Source: Desulfobacterales bacterium
GTDB taxonomy: Bacteria > Desulfobacterota > Desulfobacteria > Desulfobacterales > UBA11574
Reading direction: 5' to 3'
DNA: 11,812 nt
Assembly (NCBI GenBank): GCA_030145595.1
Contig: JAQYVG010000096.1
Coordinates: forward strand, 1-11,812
Below the pieces are notes generated by a model. That model ran no database searches and was not told where the DNA came from. It worked only from the letters and a program-made list of their open reading frames with translations. Below are positions 1 to 6,607 of the stretch, piece after piece (the first letter of the stretch is position 1; each line of letters opens with the position of its first letter). The translations under genes were made by a program, and so were the position numbers.

Positions 1-973
1 AGTAAACCGCCTGGGAAGCAAAGGCCTCGTTGATTTCAAACAGGCCGATGTCGGCAAGCTCCATTCCGGCGAGCTTCAGTAACTTTGGGATCGCCAACTT
101 CGGCCCGATGCCCATTTCATCGGCCTTGCAGCCCACCGTGGTGTAATATTTCAACTTGGCAATCGGTTGTAATCCCAATTCTTCGGCCCTTTCGCCGGAC
201 ATGATAATGGTGGCGGCGGCGCCGTCGGTGGTTTGGGATGAATTTCCGGCCGTGACCGATCCTCCGGCAGCAAACACCGGGTTCAGCCCCGCTAGAGCCT
301 CCAAGGTGGTGGTTGGCCTGATACCGTCGTCATGGTCGATGATATAGGTCTCTTTTTTGTAAGTGCCATCCTCTTGCTGCACATAGCTTGTTGCCGGAGT
401 GGGGACGATTTCGGTGAACAGCTTCTTGTCCCTTGCTTCGGCGGCCTTCATATGCGACCGGTAGGCGAGTTCATCCTGGGCCTCGCGCGCGACGTTATAC
501 CTGCCGGCAACATTTTCCGCCGTTACCCCCATGGACACATACAGTTCGGCGTGCTTCTTGGCGTAATCAGGATGAGGTCTGGGGATATTTCCGCCCATGG
601 GAACATAGGTCATAGATTCCAAACCACCACCGATGACGATGTCCGACCAGCCCGACATAACGCGCAGGGATGCCAGGGCGATAGCTTCAAGGCCCGAGGC
701 ACAGAACCGATTGACCGTGGCCCCGGAAACGTTGTCGGGAAATCCGGCAATTTGGGCCGCGACCCGCCCGATATTCAGCCCCTGCTCGGCTTCCGGAAAC
801 GCACAGCCGACCATGATGTCTTCAACCTGCTGCATCGCCAGGCCAGGGGTTTTATCTACGGCGGCCTTTAAAATAAATGACAGCAGGTCTTCCGGTCTGG
901 TATCTTTAAACGCGCCTTTGTTTCGCTTGCAACCGGGCGTCCTGATCGATGTTACTATGTAGGCATCTTTCAT
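1..973 (-). CDS. fadA: acetyl-CoA acyltransferase (thiolase), partial, C-terminus outside window
   Basis: Thiolase that cleaves 3-ketoacyl-CoA with CoA to give acetyl-CoA and a shortened acyl-CoA, the last step of beta-oxidation in the cytoplasm. Read on the minus strand it begins MKDAYIVTSIRTP and runs 324 codons to the window edge. The nucleophile motif NRFCASGLEA (Cys91) is present, as are GGLESM, VTAGNSSQTTDGAAA and, at the very end, NEAFASQ (Asn315 onward). The GHPxG histidine region and the second catalytic cysteine should lie in the missing C-terminal part, since the family is usually about 390-430 residues. I chose ATG 973-971 because AGGAGG (987-982) sits 8 bases upstream; the ATG at 980-978 is out of frame and too close to that site. 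It follows the FadN-type gene by 97 bases on the same strand, so the two probably share the operator-controlled promoter. The fadA symbol reflects function and context; closely related biosynthetic thiolases cannot be excluded. Confidence 0.93.
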   Translation of the reverse strand, partial: MKDAYIVTSIRTPGCKRNKGAFKDTRPEDLLSFILKAAVDKTPGLAMQQVEDIMVGCAFPEAEQGLNIGRVAAQIAGFPDNVSGATVNRFCASGLEAIALASLRVMSGWSDIVIGGGLESMTYVPMGGNIPRPHPDYAKKHAELYVSMGVTAENVAGRYNVAREAQDELAYRSHMKAAEARDKKLFTEIVPTPATSYVQQEDGTYKKETYIIDHDDGIRPTTTLEALAGLNPVFAAGGSVTAGNSSQTTDGAAATIIMSGERAEELGLQPIAKLKYYTTVGCKADEMGIGPKLAIPKLLKLAGMELADIGLFEINEAFASQAVY

Positions 974-992
974 TTTTCATACCTCCTCTAAT

Positions 993-1072
993 AGTCATTT
1001 GTCAGTCGTCAGTCGTCATTTGCAAAAAACGATAACGAAAAACTAATGACCAATGACTAATGACAAGTGACT
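993..1072. repeat. imperfect inverted repeat of GTCATT-type units between fadN and thiolase genes
   Basis: Two 28-base arms (993-1020 and 1045-1072) match as inverted repeats at 23 of 28 positions, with a 24-base A-rich loop. Each arm is built from short tandem units of the form GTCAnTNGTCA, so each arm is also internally repetitive. The right arm covers two bases of the fadN stop codon (1073-1071). In the transcript this would fold into a long hairpin between the two coding regions and could slow decay or alter the relative expression of the two genes. A lone similar unit (GTTGTCAGTTGTC) occurs near 3797-3809, so this is probably a dispersed repeat rather than a gene-specific signal. No T-run follows it in the direction of transcription, so I do not call it a terminator. 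Confidence 0.7.
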
Positions 1073-3476
1073 AATTTCTAAGTGGTTTGCCGGTTTTGAG
1101 CATGTGCTCTACCCGGGCCCGGGTCTTTTCTTCTTTCCAGAAGTCCACAAACGCTTCCCGTTCCAGTTTGAGGATGAGATCTTCCTCAACTTCGCTGTTG
1201 TCTCTGACATTGCCGCCGCTAATGACATAGGCGATGCGTTTTGCTAAAAACGCGTCGTATTCGGTGATAAATTTGCCATGCAGCATATTGAAAATTTCAG
1301 CGTCAATCATGCCCTGGGCCGCCTCTCCCAAAACCTTTATCTTGCGTTTAACCGGCGGCGCATAGCCTGCATCCACCATCCTCAACACTTCTTTCTTGGC
1401 TTCGCTGATCAGATAGTCGCGGTTAAATACGATCCTGTCATTGGGCCCTAAAAATCCATTGGCCCTGGCATCGGCAGCCGAGGTGGAGAATTTGGCCATA
1501 GCGATATTCATAAACACCGGTACAAAGAATTTTGCAAGGTCAATATCGGTCACCGCTTCCGGTATGCTGCTGATAAACTTCTTCCACAGGTTCAGACAGC
1601 CGCCCCCGGCAGGAAGCAGACCGACGCCGATTTCAACCAGTCCCATGTATAGCTCGGCATGGGCTACGATGCGGTCGGCTGCCAGGCACACCTCGCAGCC
1701 TCCGCCAAGGGCCATGCCGTAAGGTGCGGCGACAACCGGAAAGCTGTGATATTTTGCTTCCTGGAGGCCGTTCTGGGCGATTTGCAGGAAGGCGTCGATC
1801 TCTGTATATTTCCCTTCCAGAGCCAGCGAGGCCATGAAGTGGAGATCACCGCCGGCGGAAAAGGCTCCAGGCATGCCGCCGGCCTGATTGCCGATTACCA
1901 ACCCGGCCCCATTGGCATCGATATACTCGACAATTTCTTGCTGAAATTCAACAATTTCCTTGTTCAAGGCATTCATCTTGGTATGGAATTCCAGGCAGAA
2001 AATATTGTCGCCAAGGTCGATCAGCGACGCACTGCTGCAGGTTCTGGCAACCTTGTCGGCTCTTTTCAGGAAATTCAAAGAAATAACGTTTTCGTTTTCG
2101 ACTATAGGTCGGTAGCCCTGGGAAACAAAATCGTAATAAGCCTGGCCGCCGTTTGCCTGCCTGTAAAAAGATGTATGACCGGCTTTAAGCATGGTCTTGA
2201 TCGTTGCCGGCACCTCGAGTCCTTCTTTTTCCATTTTTACAACCGAAGTCTGCAGGCCGATGGCATCCCAGGTTTCAAACGGTCCCATTTCAAAATTGAA
2301 TCCCCATTTCATGGCCTTATCGATTTCAACAATGGTATCGGTTATTTCGGGGATTCTGTTGGCAGCGTAGATCAGATTCTGAGCAATAACTTGCCAGGCA
2401 AAAACAGCACCTTTATCATCGCCGTAAACCAAAGCCTTTATCTTTTCCGGCAGGGTCTTGGCCTTTTTGGCCGCGGCCAGGCAAGGGAAATCCGGTTGGT
2501 CGTATTCCGCATATTCCAGGGTGTGCGGATCAATGACTTTACGGATCCTTTGCCACTCCGGCGTCAAGTCGGTCTTGTAAAAGCCGCTGTGGGTTTTTTT
2601 GCCCAGCAGATTCTTTGTGATCATCTGGTTAACGAATTCGGGCAGTACAAAGCTGTCGCGGGCCTCATCGTCAACTACAAGGTCGTAGGTGTTTTGCGCT
2701 ACGTGACCCAGGGTATCAAGACCAACAAGGTCCGAGGTTTTGAACATGGCGGTTTTCGGTCTTCCAATGGCCGGGCCGAAAAGAGCATCGACTTCGGGAA
2801 TGGTGAGGCCGTCTTTGAGCATCAGTTGCATGGCTTTGACGATTCCCTGAACCCCAATGCGATTGCCGATGAAGTTGGGGGTATCCTTGGCCCACACAAT
2901 GCCTTTGCCCAGAATCCGTTCTCCGAAATCGGCCATGAACTCGATAACTTCAGGAAGCGTTTCCTCGCCCGGAATAATTTCCAGCAATTTCATATAACGG
3001 ACGGGATTAAAAAAGTGCGTTCCCAGAAAATGCTGCCGAAACTCCCGGTCAAGCCCCTGAGACATTTTTTTCAGGGGAATTCCGGAGGTATTTGAAGAGA
3101 TAACCGACCCCGCTTTCCTCACGGGTTCAATGCGTTTGAACAGGTCCTGCTTAATTTTTAAGTTTTCTATGACGACTTCAACAATCCAGTCACAGTTTGC
3201 CAGCTTGTCAAAATCATCCTCCAGATTACCGATGGTGATGCGTTCGACATCTTTTAGTTGCATCAAAAGAGATGGGGCTGACATTAAAACGGTATCAAGC
3301 CCGGCTTTTGCGATTCTGTTTCTGGCCGCCGGGTCGTTTTTTTCATCGTCTTTTAGATTAAACGGCACGATATCCAATAGTAGTGTTTTAACGCCGGTGC
3401 CGGCAAGCAGGGCGGCAATGCCTCCACCCATAACACCGGAGCCGATCACGGCCGCCTGTTTTATTTTTCTGAGCAT
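1071..3476 (-). CDS. fadN: fused 3-hydroxyacyl-CoA dehydrogenase / enoyl-CoA hydratase, FadN type
   Basis: Two-step beta-oxidation enzyme of 801 residues: it hydrates enoyl-CoA and oxidises the 3-hydroxyacyl-CoA with NAD. The dehydrogenase half comes first: Rossmann motif GSGVMGGG (12-19), SSNTS (127-131), and the catalytic block GTHFFNPVRYMKLLEII with His154 and Glu166. The C-terminal domain helix region lies around 195-450. The crotonase half occupies roughly 480-700, with oxyanion-hole motif FSAGGDL (539-545) and both acid residues retained: Glu595 in GGGCE and Glu615 in LVEIGVG. This order is the reverse of E. coli FadB (hydratase first) and matches Bacillus FadN, which has a similar length. 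The start ATG has a strong AGGAGG at 3486-3481. It leads an operon with the thiolase and is preceded by a TTGACA promoter with a FadR-like palindrome. No membrane segment or signal peptide is seen. Substrate chain length cannot be read from the sequence. Confidence 0.95.
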   Translation of the reverse strand: MLRKIKQAAVIGSGVMGGGIAALLAGTGVKTLLLDIVPFNLKDDEKNDPAARNRIAKAGLDTVLMSAPSLLMQLKDVERITIGNLEDDFDKLANCDWIVEVVIENLKIKQDLFKRIEPVRKAGSVISSNTSGIPLKKMSQGLDREFRQHFLGTHFFNPVRYMKLLEIIPGEETLPEVIEFMADFGERILGKGIVWAKDTPNFIGNRIGVQGIVKAMQLMLKDGLTIPEVDALFGPAIGRPKTAMFKTSDLVGLDTLGHVAQNTYDLVVDDEARDSFVLPEFVNQMITKNLLGKKTHSGFYKTDLTPEWQRIRKVIDPHTLEYAEYDQPDFPCLAAAKKAKTLPEKIKALVYGDDKGAVFAWQVIAQNLIYAANRIPEITDTIVEIDKAMKWGFNFEMGPFETWDAIGLQTSVVKMEKEGLEVPATIKTMLKAGHTSFYRQANGGQAYYDFVSQGYRPIVENENVISLNFLKRADKVARTCSSASLIDLGDNIFCLEFHTKMNALNKEIVEFQQEIVEYIDANGAGLVIGNQAGGMPGAFSAGGDLHFMASLALEGKYTEIDAFLQIAQNGLQEAKYHSFPVVAAPYGMALGGGCEVCLAADRIVAHAELYMGLVEIGVGLLPAGGGCLNLWKKFISSIPEAVTDIDLAKFFVPVFMNIAMAKFSTSAADARANGFLGPNDRIVFNRDYLISEAKKEVLRMVDAGYAPPVKRKIKVLGEAAQGMIDAEIFNMLHGKFITEYDAFLAKRIAYVISGGNVRDNSEVEEDLILKLEREAFVDFWKEEKTRARVEHMLKTGKPLRN

Positions 3477-3499
3477 GATACCTCCTATTTGTTAATCAG

Positions 3500-3517
3500 T
3501 GAATGATCATTCATTCA
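3500..3517. promoter_or_regulatory. FadR (TetR family)-like operator
   Basis: TGAATGATCATTCATTCA contains two overlapping symmetries: a perfect 14-base palindrome TGAATGATCATTCA (3500-3513), and an inverted repeat TGAATGA/TCATTCA with a 4-base spacer. As I recall the Bacillus FadR consensus (TGAATGAMTANTCATTCA), 16 of 18 positions agree. It begins immediately after the -10 on the minus strand, over the likely transcription start, an ideal place for repression. By analogy, a TetR-type repressor released by long-chain acyl-CoA would bind here. The repressor gene itself is not in the window. Confidence 0.72.
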
Positions 3518-3545
3518 TTTAACAGAGCTGATATTTATATGTCAA
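3518..3545 (-). promoter_or_regulatory. sigma-70-type promoter of the beta-oxidation operon
   Basis: On the minus strand there is a perfect -35 TTGACA (3545-3540), then exactly 17 bases, then TTAAAT (3522-3517, four of six matches to TATAAT). The fadN start codon lies about 40 bases downstream. The -10 shares its last base with the adjacent operator. The assignment is from the consensus match and spacing only. Confidence 0.65.
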
Positions 3546-3679
3546 GCAAAAACATTTAAGGATGCGAATGATTCAAGGGAGCTATAAAAAGAACCATAAC
3601 AATAAGTTAATATGCTATCGAGCTTTTTCCGCTTTATTTATTCATGTGTTTTATAGGTTATTATCCTCCCGGAACATAC

Positions 3680-3697
3680 TGAATAAATATTCATTTT
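3680..3697. promoter_or_regulatory. second operator-like palindrome
   Basis: TGAATA-AA-TATTCA is a perfect 6-base inverted repeat with a 2-base spacer. It shares 11 of 14 positions with the proximal fad palindrome at 3500-3513. It lies about 180 bases upstream of that site, so it could be an auxiliary operator or control the plus-strand genes. It is AT-rich and may be chance. Confidence 0.3.
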
Positions 3698-3921
3698 GCC
3701 GGGCGGACCTTTACATCGGCCGGTTGCTGTGTAACTATTATAGCGGTTTCCATGAATATGTTCCGATTGATTCACTGCGGGGCAATGTCCGTTGATAGTT
3801 GTCAGTTGTCCGTAGTATAGGATAGAAAATGCTGCAAATTCAAGCACTTGAGACCCGCTAGAAACCATTGTGATTGTTGATGATAGCTGTTTAAGAGTTT
3901 TCCAGAAAAGGACCGGCAAAA

Positions 3922-4248
3922 ATGACTCAAAAAAACGATGTTGTCCTTATACACCTTGAAGATCAACCCCTGACATTTGCCAGAATAGAGGATATTTCTC
4001 CTGATATAAAAAAAGACTGGTACCATGTTAAAATGCTGCTGCTGCAAGCGCCCCTTCAGGTCGCAACCTGGATTTTAAGGGATATCTATATAAGTGGTAC
4101 TGAATTCACCATGAGCGGTAAAAGAATGCGGATAGAAAAGGTTGTCTGCCCCCAAGAACCTGAAATAGAGGAAGAAAAAAAAGAAGAAGGGCTCAAAAAA
4201 TCTATTGATCAAAAAGTAATATCCCTGGCTGACCTTAAGCAAAAATAA
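3922..4248 (+). CDS. small conserved-looking protein of unknown function, coupled to DUF1848 gene
   Basis: A 108-residue soluble protein that I cannot assign to a named family. Residues 5-75 look like one compact, mostly beta domain: VVLIHLEDQPL, FARIEDISPDIK, WYHVKMLLLQAPL, WILRDIYISGTEFTM, then the basic KRMRIEKV. Residues 76-92 form an acidic/lysine-rich linker (PEIEEEKKEEG) followed by a short polar tail. There is no signal peptide, membrane segment or cysteine cluster. I recall similar small proteins in Desulfobacterota but cannot check this. AAGGA (3908-3912) lies 9 bases before the ATG. Its stop codon overlaps the next start by one base (TAATG), so translation of the two is probably coupled and they may act together. 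Coding status is supported by this overlap and by the plausible amino-acid pattern. Confidence 0.8.
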   Translation: MTQKNDVVLIHLEDQPLTFARIEDISPDIKKDWYHVKMLLLQAPLQVATWILRDIYISGTEFTMSGKRMRIEKVVCPQEPEIEEEKKEEGLKKSIDQKVISLADLKQK

Positions 4249-5126
4249 TGAAGTCTTCTCAACAAATAGTTATCTCGGCTTCCAGAAGGACCGATATTCC
4301 GGCTTTTTACATGAGCTGGTTTATGCGGCAAATCCAAAAAAGATCTTTTGAGGTCATCAATCCCTATAACCGCAAAAAGGCCGTAGTGCCGGCCATACCT
4401 GACAAAGTCCACACCATTGTTTTCTGGTCAAAAAATTTCGGCCCGTTTATCGAAGGCGGACACGGTCAAACGCTGGCGACCATGGGGTACAATCTGTTTT
4501 TCAATTTTACTGTCAACTCAGACGATGCGCTGCTGGAACCGTGGGTGCCGCCTTTAAAAAAACGTCTCGGGCAGCTTGATATACTCTGTCAAATGTTTGG
4601 TGCCGGCAGCGTAACCTGGAGATTCGATCCGATCTGTTTTTACAAAACCGAACAAGGAGATATGCGCGACAATCTGTCCGATTTTTCTTTGATTGCAGCC
4701 CGTGCGGCGGACTGCGGCATCGGCAGATGCATCACAAGTTTTATGGACCATTATCCTAAAATTAACAAACGCACTGCATCGATACCCGGATTTACATTTG
4801 TAGATCCGCCCTTGGCAACAAAACAAAATATTCTGCTTAACATCAACCAAACACTCACAGCCCAAAATATCGACCTTTATACCTGCTGCGAAAAGGAAAT
4901 TTTGGAAACCCTGTCCTCCGATACGGGGGTCAGGCAAAGCGCGTGTATCCCTAGCCGGCTTCTGGTTGAACTTTACGGCGGGAACCTTAGTTTTAAAAAA
5001 GACGCGGGTCAGCGGATACAGAACGGTTGCGGCTGCATGATCTCTAAGGACATCGGTTCGTATCAGCAGCAGCCGTGTTATCATAACTGCCTGTTTTGCT
5101 ACGCCAACCCCGCTTCCGGCAAATAG
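4248..5126 (+). CDS. DUF1848 family protein with C-terminal radical-SAM-like Cys cluster
   Basis: A 292-residue protein of the DUF1848 family, function unknown. The family hallmarks are visible: N-terminal VISASRRTDIPAFY (8-21), VFWSKN (58-63), a central TWRFDPI (125-131), and a C-terminal GCGC (Cys261, Cys263) followed by DIG and PCYHNCLFCYAN with Cys277, Cys281 and Cys284. That CX3CX2C spacing is the one that holds the 4Fe-4S cluster in radical SAM enzymes, but here it is at the C-terminus instead of the N-terminus. The family description I recall notes this similarity. No activity has been established as far as I know. It has no clear ribosome site of its own (CCTTAAGC precedes the start), which fits coupling to the upstream gene. 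The stop codon lies just 6 bases before the left repeat of the next cassette. Confidence 0.92.
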   Translation: MKSSQQIVISASRRTDIPAFYMSWFMRQIQKRSFEVINPYNRKKAVVPAIPDKVHTIVFWSKNFGPFIEGGHGQTLATMGYNLFFNFTVNSDDALLEPWVPPLKKRLGQLDILCQMFGAGSVTWRFDPICFYKTEQGDMRDNLSDFSLIAARAADCGIGRCITSFMDHYPKINKRTASIPGFTFVDPPLATKQNILLNINQTLTAQNIDLYTCCEKEILETLSSDTGVRQSACIPSRLLVELYGGNLSFKKDAGQRIQNGCGCMISKDIGSYQQQPCYHNCLFCYANPASGK

Positions 5127-5132
5127 TATTTA

Positions 5133-5158
5133 TAACCACGGATTTCACGGATTAACAC
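5133..5158 (+). repeat. left inverted-repeat arm of GxxExxY cassette
   Basis: A 26-base arm with core ACCACGGATTTCACGGATT that matches the reverse complement of 5575-5600 at 22 of 26 positions. Together the two arms bracket a 468-base unit containing exactly one gene. Arms of this CCACGGATTnCACGGATT type are familiar next to GxxExxY genes in related genomes (recalled, not checked). Confidence 0.75.
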
Positions 5159-5177
5159 AGATTTTTTTAATAATAAA

Positions 5178-5552
5178 ATGAGCTTATTGTTCGAGAAAGA
5201 AACGTATAAGATAATTGGATTGGCCCAGGATGTTCATAATGAGTTAGGTTCAGGGTTTTTGGAAGTCGTATACCATGATGCGCTTGAAGTCGAATTTAAA
5301 CGGTCAATAATGCCATACAAAAGGGAGTTTCCCATATCGATTTATTATAAAAATGAAAAATTGAATCGAACCTATTATGCTGATTTTTACTGTTATGACA
5401 AAATAATTGTGGAGGTCAAAGCTAAAAAAAGTATTACGAATATTGATTATGCCCAAACACTGCATTATCTAAAAGCTACCAATAAAAGACTTGGTCTGCT
5501 CATTAATTTCGGTGAACTAAGTTTGAAAGTAAAGAGGATCATTAATGGTTAA
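5178..5552 (+). CDS. GxxExxY family protein (PD-(D/E)XK-like)
   Basis: A 124-residue protein of the GxxExxY family, named for the motif seen here as GFLEVVY (26-32), preceded by the usual DVHNELGSG. A later segment YYADFYCYDKIIVEVKAKK offers Asp69, Glu79 and Lys81 in the D...ExK spacing of PD-(D/E)XK nucleases, so a nuclease-like fold is inferred; no function has been proved to my knowledge. The C-terminal LHYLKATNKRLGLLINFG is typical of the family. No Shine-Dalgarno is visible before ATG 5178, where the upstream is poly-T/AT-rich. The gene is visibly more AT-rich than its neighbours and sits between inverted repeats, both consistent with recent insertion between the DUF1848 gene and dusB. 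It appears intact. Confidence 0.9.
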   Translation: MSLLFEKETYKIIGLAQDVHNELGSGFLEVVYHDALEVEFKRSIMPYKREFPISIYYKNEKLNRTYYADFYCYDKIIVEVKAKKSITNIDYAQTLHYLKATNKRLGLLINFGELSLKVKRIING

Positions 5553-5574
5553 TCTAAAAACATTTTACTAATTC

Positions 5575-5600
5575 GTGAAAATCAGTGAAATCTGTGGTTA
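5575..5600 (-). repeat. right inverted-repeat arm of GxxExxY cassette, overlapping the dusB start
   Basis: This 26-base arm is the inverted partner of 5133-5158 (22 of 26 positions). Both GTG codons that could start the downstream dihydrouridine synthase (5585 and 5594) fall inside it, so the repeat now supplies the gene's start region. Confidence 0.75.
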
Positions 5601-6607
5601 CAAACATAATAAAAATTGGTGCTGTTGAACTCGACAACATTACTGTTTTGGCGCCGCTGGCGGGAATTACCAATTTACCCTTCCGGCTTTTGGCTAAAGA
5701 AGCAGGCTGCGCTCTGGTCTGTTCGGAAATGGTCAGCGCCAATGGACTGATCCACCGATCTAAAAAGAGCTATGAGCTGCTCGCAAGCCGTCCTGAAGAA
5801 AAGCCGCTGTCAATTCAGATATTCGGATCCGATCCAACTGTTATGGCGGAAGCAGCCATACTGGTCGCTGCTTCAGGAGCCGATATTATCGACATCAACC
5901 TGGGCTGCCCGGTCAAAAAAGTGCTCAAGGCCGGGGCCGGCGTTGCCCTCATGCAAACGCCCGCAAAAGTTGAAGCCATCATACAAACAGTCCGCAAGGC
6001 GGTGTCGATCCCGGTTACCATCAAAATGAGAACCGGTTGGGATGCGTCAGGGGGCCAGGCATTGCGAATCGCTGAAATCGCGCAAGACAATGGAGTTGAC
6101 GCCGTTGCTCTGCATCCACGCACCGCCGCCCAGGGGTTCAGGGGCAAGGCCGACTGGTCGCTGATTGCCGCGGTCAAACAACATGTTTCCATCCCGGTGA
6201 TCGGGAACGGGGATATTGTAGAAGTCCAAGATGCTGTCAAGATGCAGACAGAGACCGGCTGTGACGCCGTCATGATCGGAAGGGCCGCTATCGGGCAGCC
6301 ATGGTTTTTTTCACAGGTACTGGCACTGCTCAAGGGCGATGAGGCGTCCACCCCGGCACTTGCACAGCGATTTGACGTAATGAAGAGATACTTGCAAGAC
6401 TCAATCACATTTTTTGGAGAACAGCGGGCCTGCCGGATACTGCGCAGTCATCTGGGCTGGTTTGCTAAGGGGCTGCCTTTCAGCAGCAGGTTTCGCGAAT
6501 CATTAACGCAGATCTCGTCACAAGATAAGGCCTTAACGCTTATCAACGCATATCAAGATTCATTGGAGAATGCTTTTGCAGATGATACAGGTTTAATGCA
6601 GTTTTAG
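5585..6607 (+). CDS. dusB: tRNA-dihydrouridine synthase, DusB type
   Basis: A flavoenzyme that reduces specific uridines in the D-loop of tRNA to dihydrouridine using FMN and NAD(P)H. In the 340-residue reading, the barrel motifs are clear: APLAGITNLPFRLL (23-36), SEMVSANGL, IQIFGSDP, and the active-site block INLGCPVKKV with catalytic Cys108. Then come VTIKMRTGW, HPRTAAQGF, PVIGNGDI and the FMN phosphate motif VMIGRAAIGQPWFF (229-242). The C-terminal helical tRNA-binding domain follows (about 255-330). The start is odd. The reading frame opens after TGA 5576-5578 and offers only GTG 5585 or GTG 5594, both inside the cassette repeat and without a ribosome site. E. coli DusB begins MRIG, which aligns with IKIG here, so ATA 5609-5611 appears to stand where ATG should be. 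The stop overlaps that of the convergent phosphoesterase gene by 4 bases. Confidence 0.93.
   Translation: MKSVVTNIIKIGAVELDNITVLAPLAGITNLPFRLLAKEAGCALVCSEMVSANGLIHRSKKSYELLASRPEEKPLSIQIFGSDPTVMAEAAILVAASGADIIDINLGCPVKKVLKAGAGVALMQTPAKVEAIIQTVRKAVSIPVTIKMRTGWDASGGQALRIAEIAQDNGVDAVALHPRTAAQGFRGKADWSLIAAVKQHVSIPVIGNGDIVEVQDAVKMQTETGCDAVMIGRAAIGQPWFFSQVLALLKGDEASTPALAQRFDVMKRYLQDSITFFGEQRACRILRSHLGWFAKGLPFSSRFRESLTQISSQDKALTLINAYQDSLENAFADDTGLMQF

Larger units (their letters stand above)
3518..3921. other. intergenic region between divergent fad and DUF1848 operons, no convincing gene
   Basis: About 400 bases between two divergent transcription units. Short open frames on both strands overlap each other here, but their translations have no recognisable domain, no ribosome site and no consistent codon bias. 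The stretch holds the fad promoter at its left end, a TGAATAAATATTCA palindrome at 3680-3693, and a GTTGTCAGTTGTC repeat unit near 3797-3809. A promoter for the plus-strand genes must lie in the right half, but I see no clear consensus pair. Confidence 0.6.

Noticed and set aside
332..962. Plus-strand frames opposite the thiolase
   Set aside because: They are antisense to a coding region with intact thiolase motifs, and their translations are low-complexity with no recognisable family.
978..980. Upstream ATG for the thiolase
   Set aside because: It is out of frame with the thiolase and directly abuts the Shine-Dalgarno site.
1659..3095. 478-codon open frame on the plus strand opposite fadN
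   Set aside because: It is fully antisense to a gene with clear catalytic motifs, its translation shows no domain, and it has no ribosome site; long antisense frames are common in such genes.
3562..4047. Three overlapping short open frames in the fad/DUF1848 intergenic region (3562-3795 plus; 3638-3919 and 3802-4047 minus)
   Set aside because: They overlap one another or the 108-residue gene, lack Shine-Dalgarno sites and domain signals, and include repeat-like sequence. A real small gene cannot be fully excluded.
4554..5084. 176-codon minus-strand frame opposite the DUF1848 gene
   Set aside because: It is antisense to a well-supported family member and has no motif of its own.
5815..6408. 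197-codon minus-strand frame opposite dusB
   Set aside because: It is antisense to the conserved barrel motifs, and the Ala/Ser/Thr-rich translation is typical of a shadow frame.
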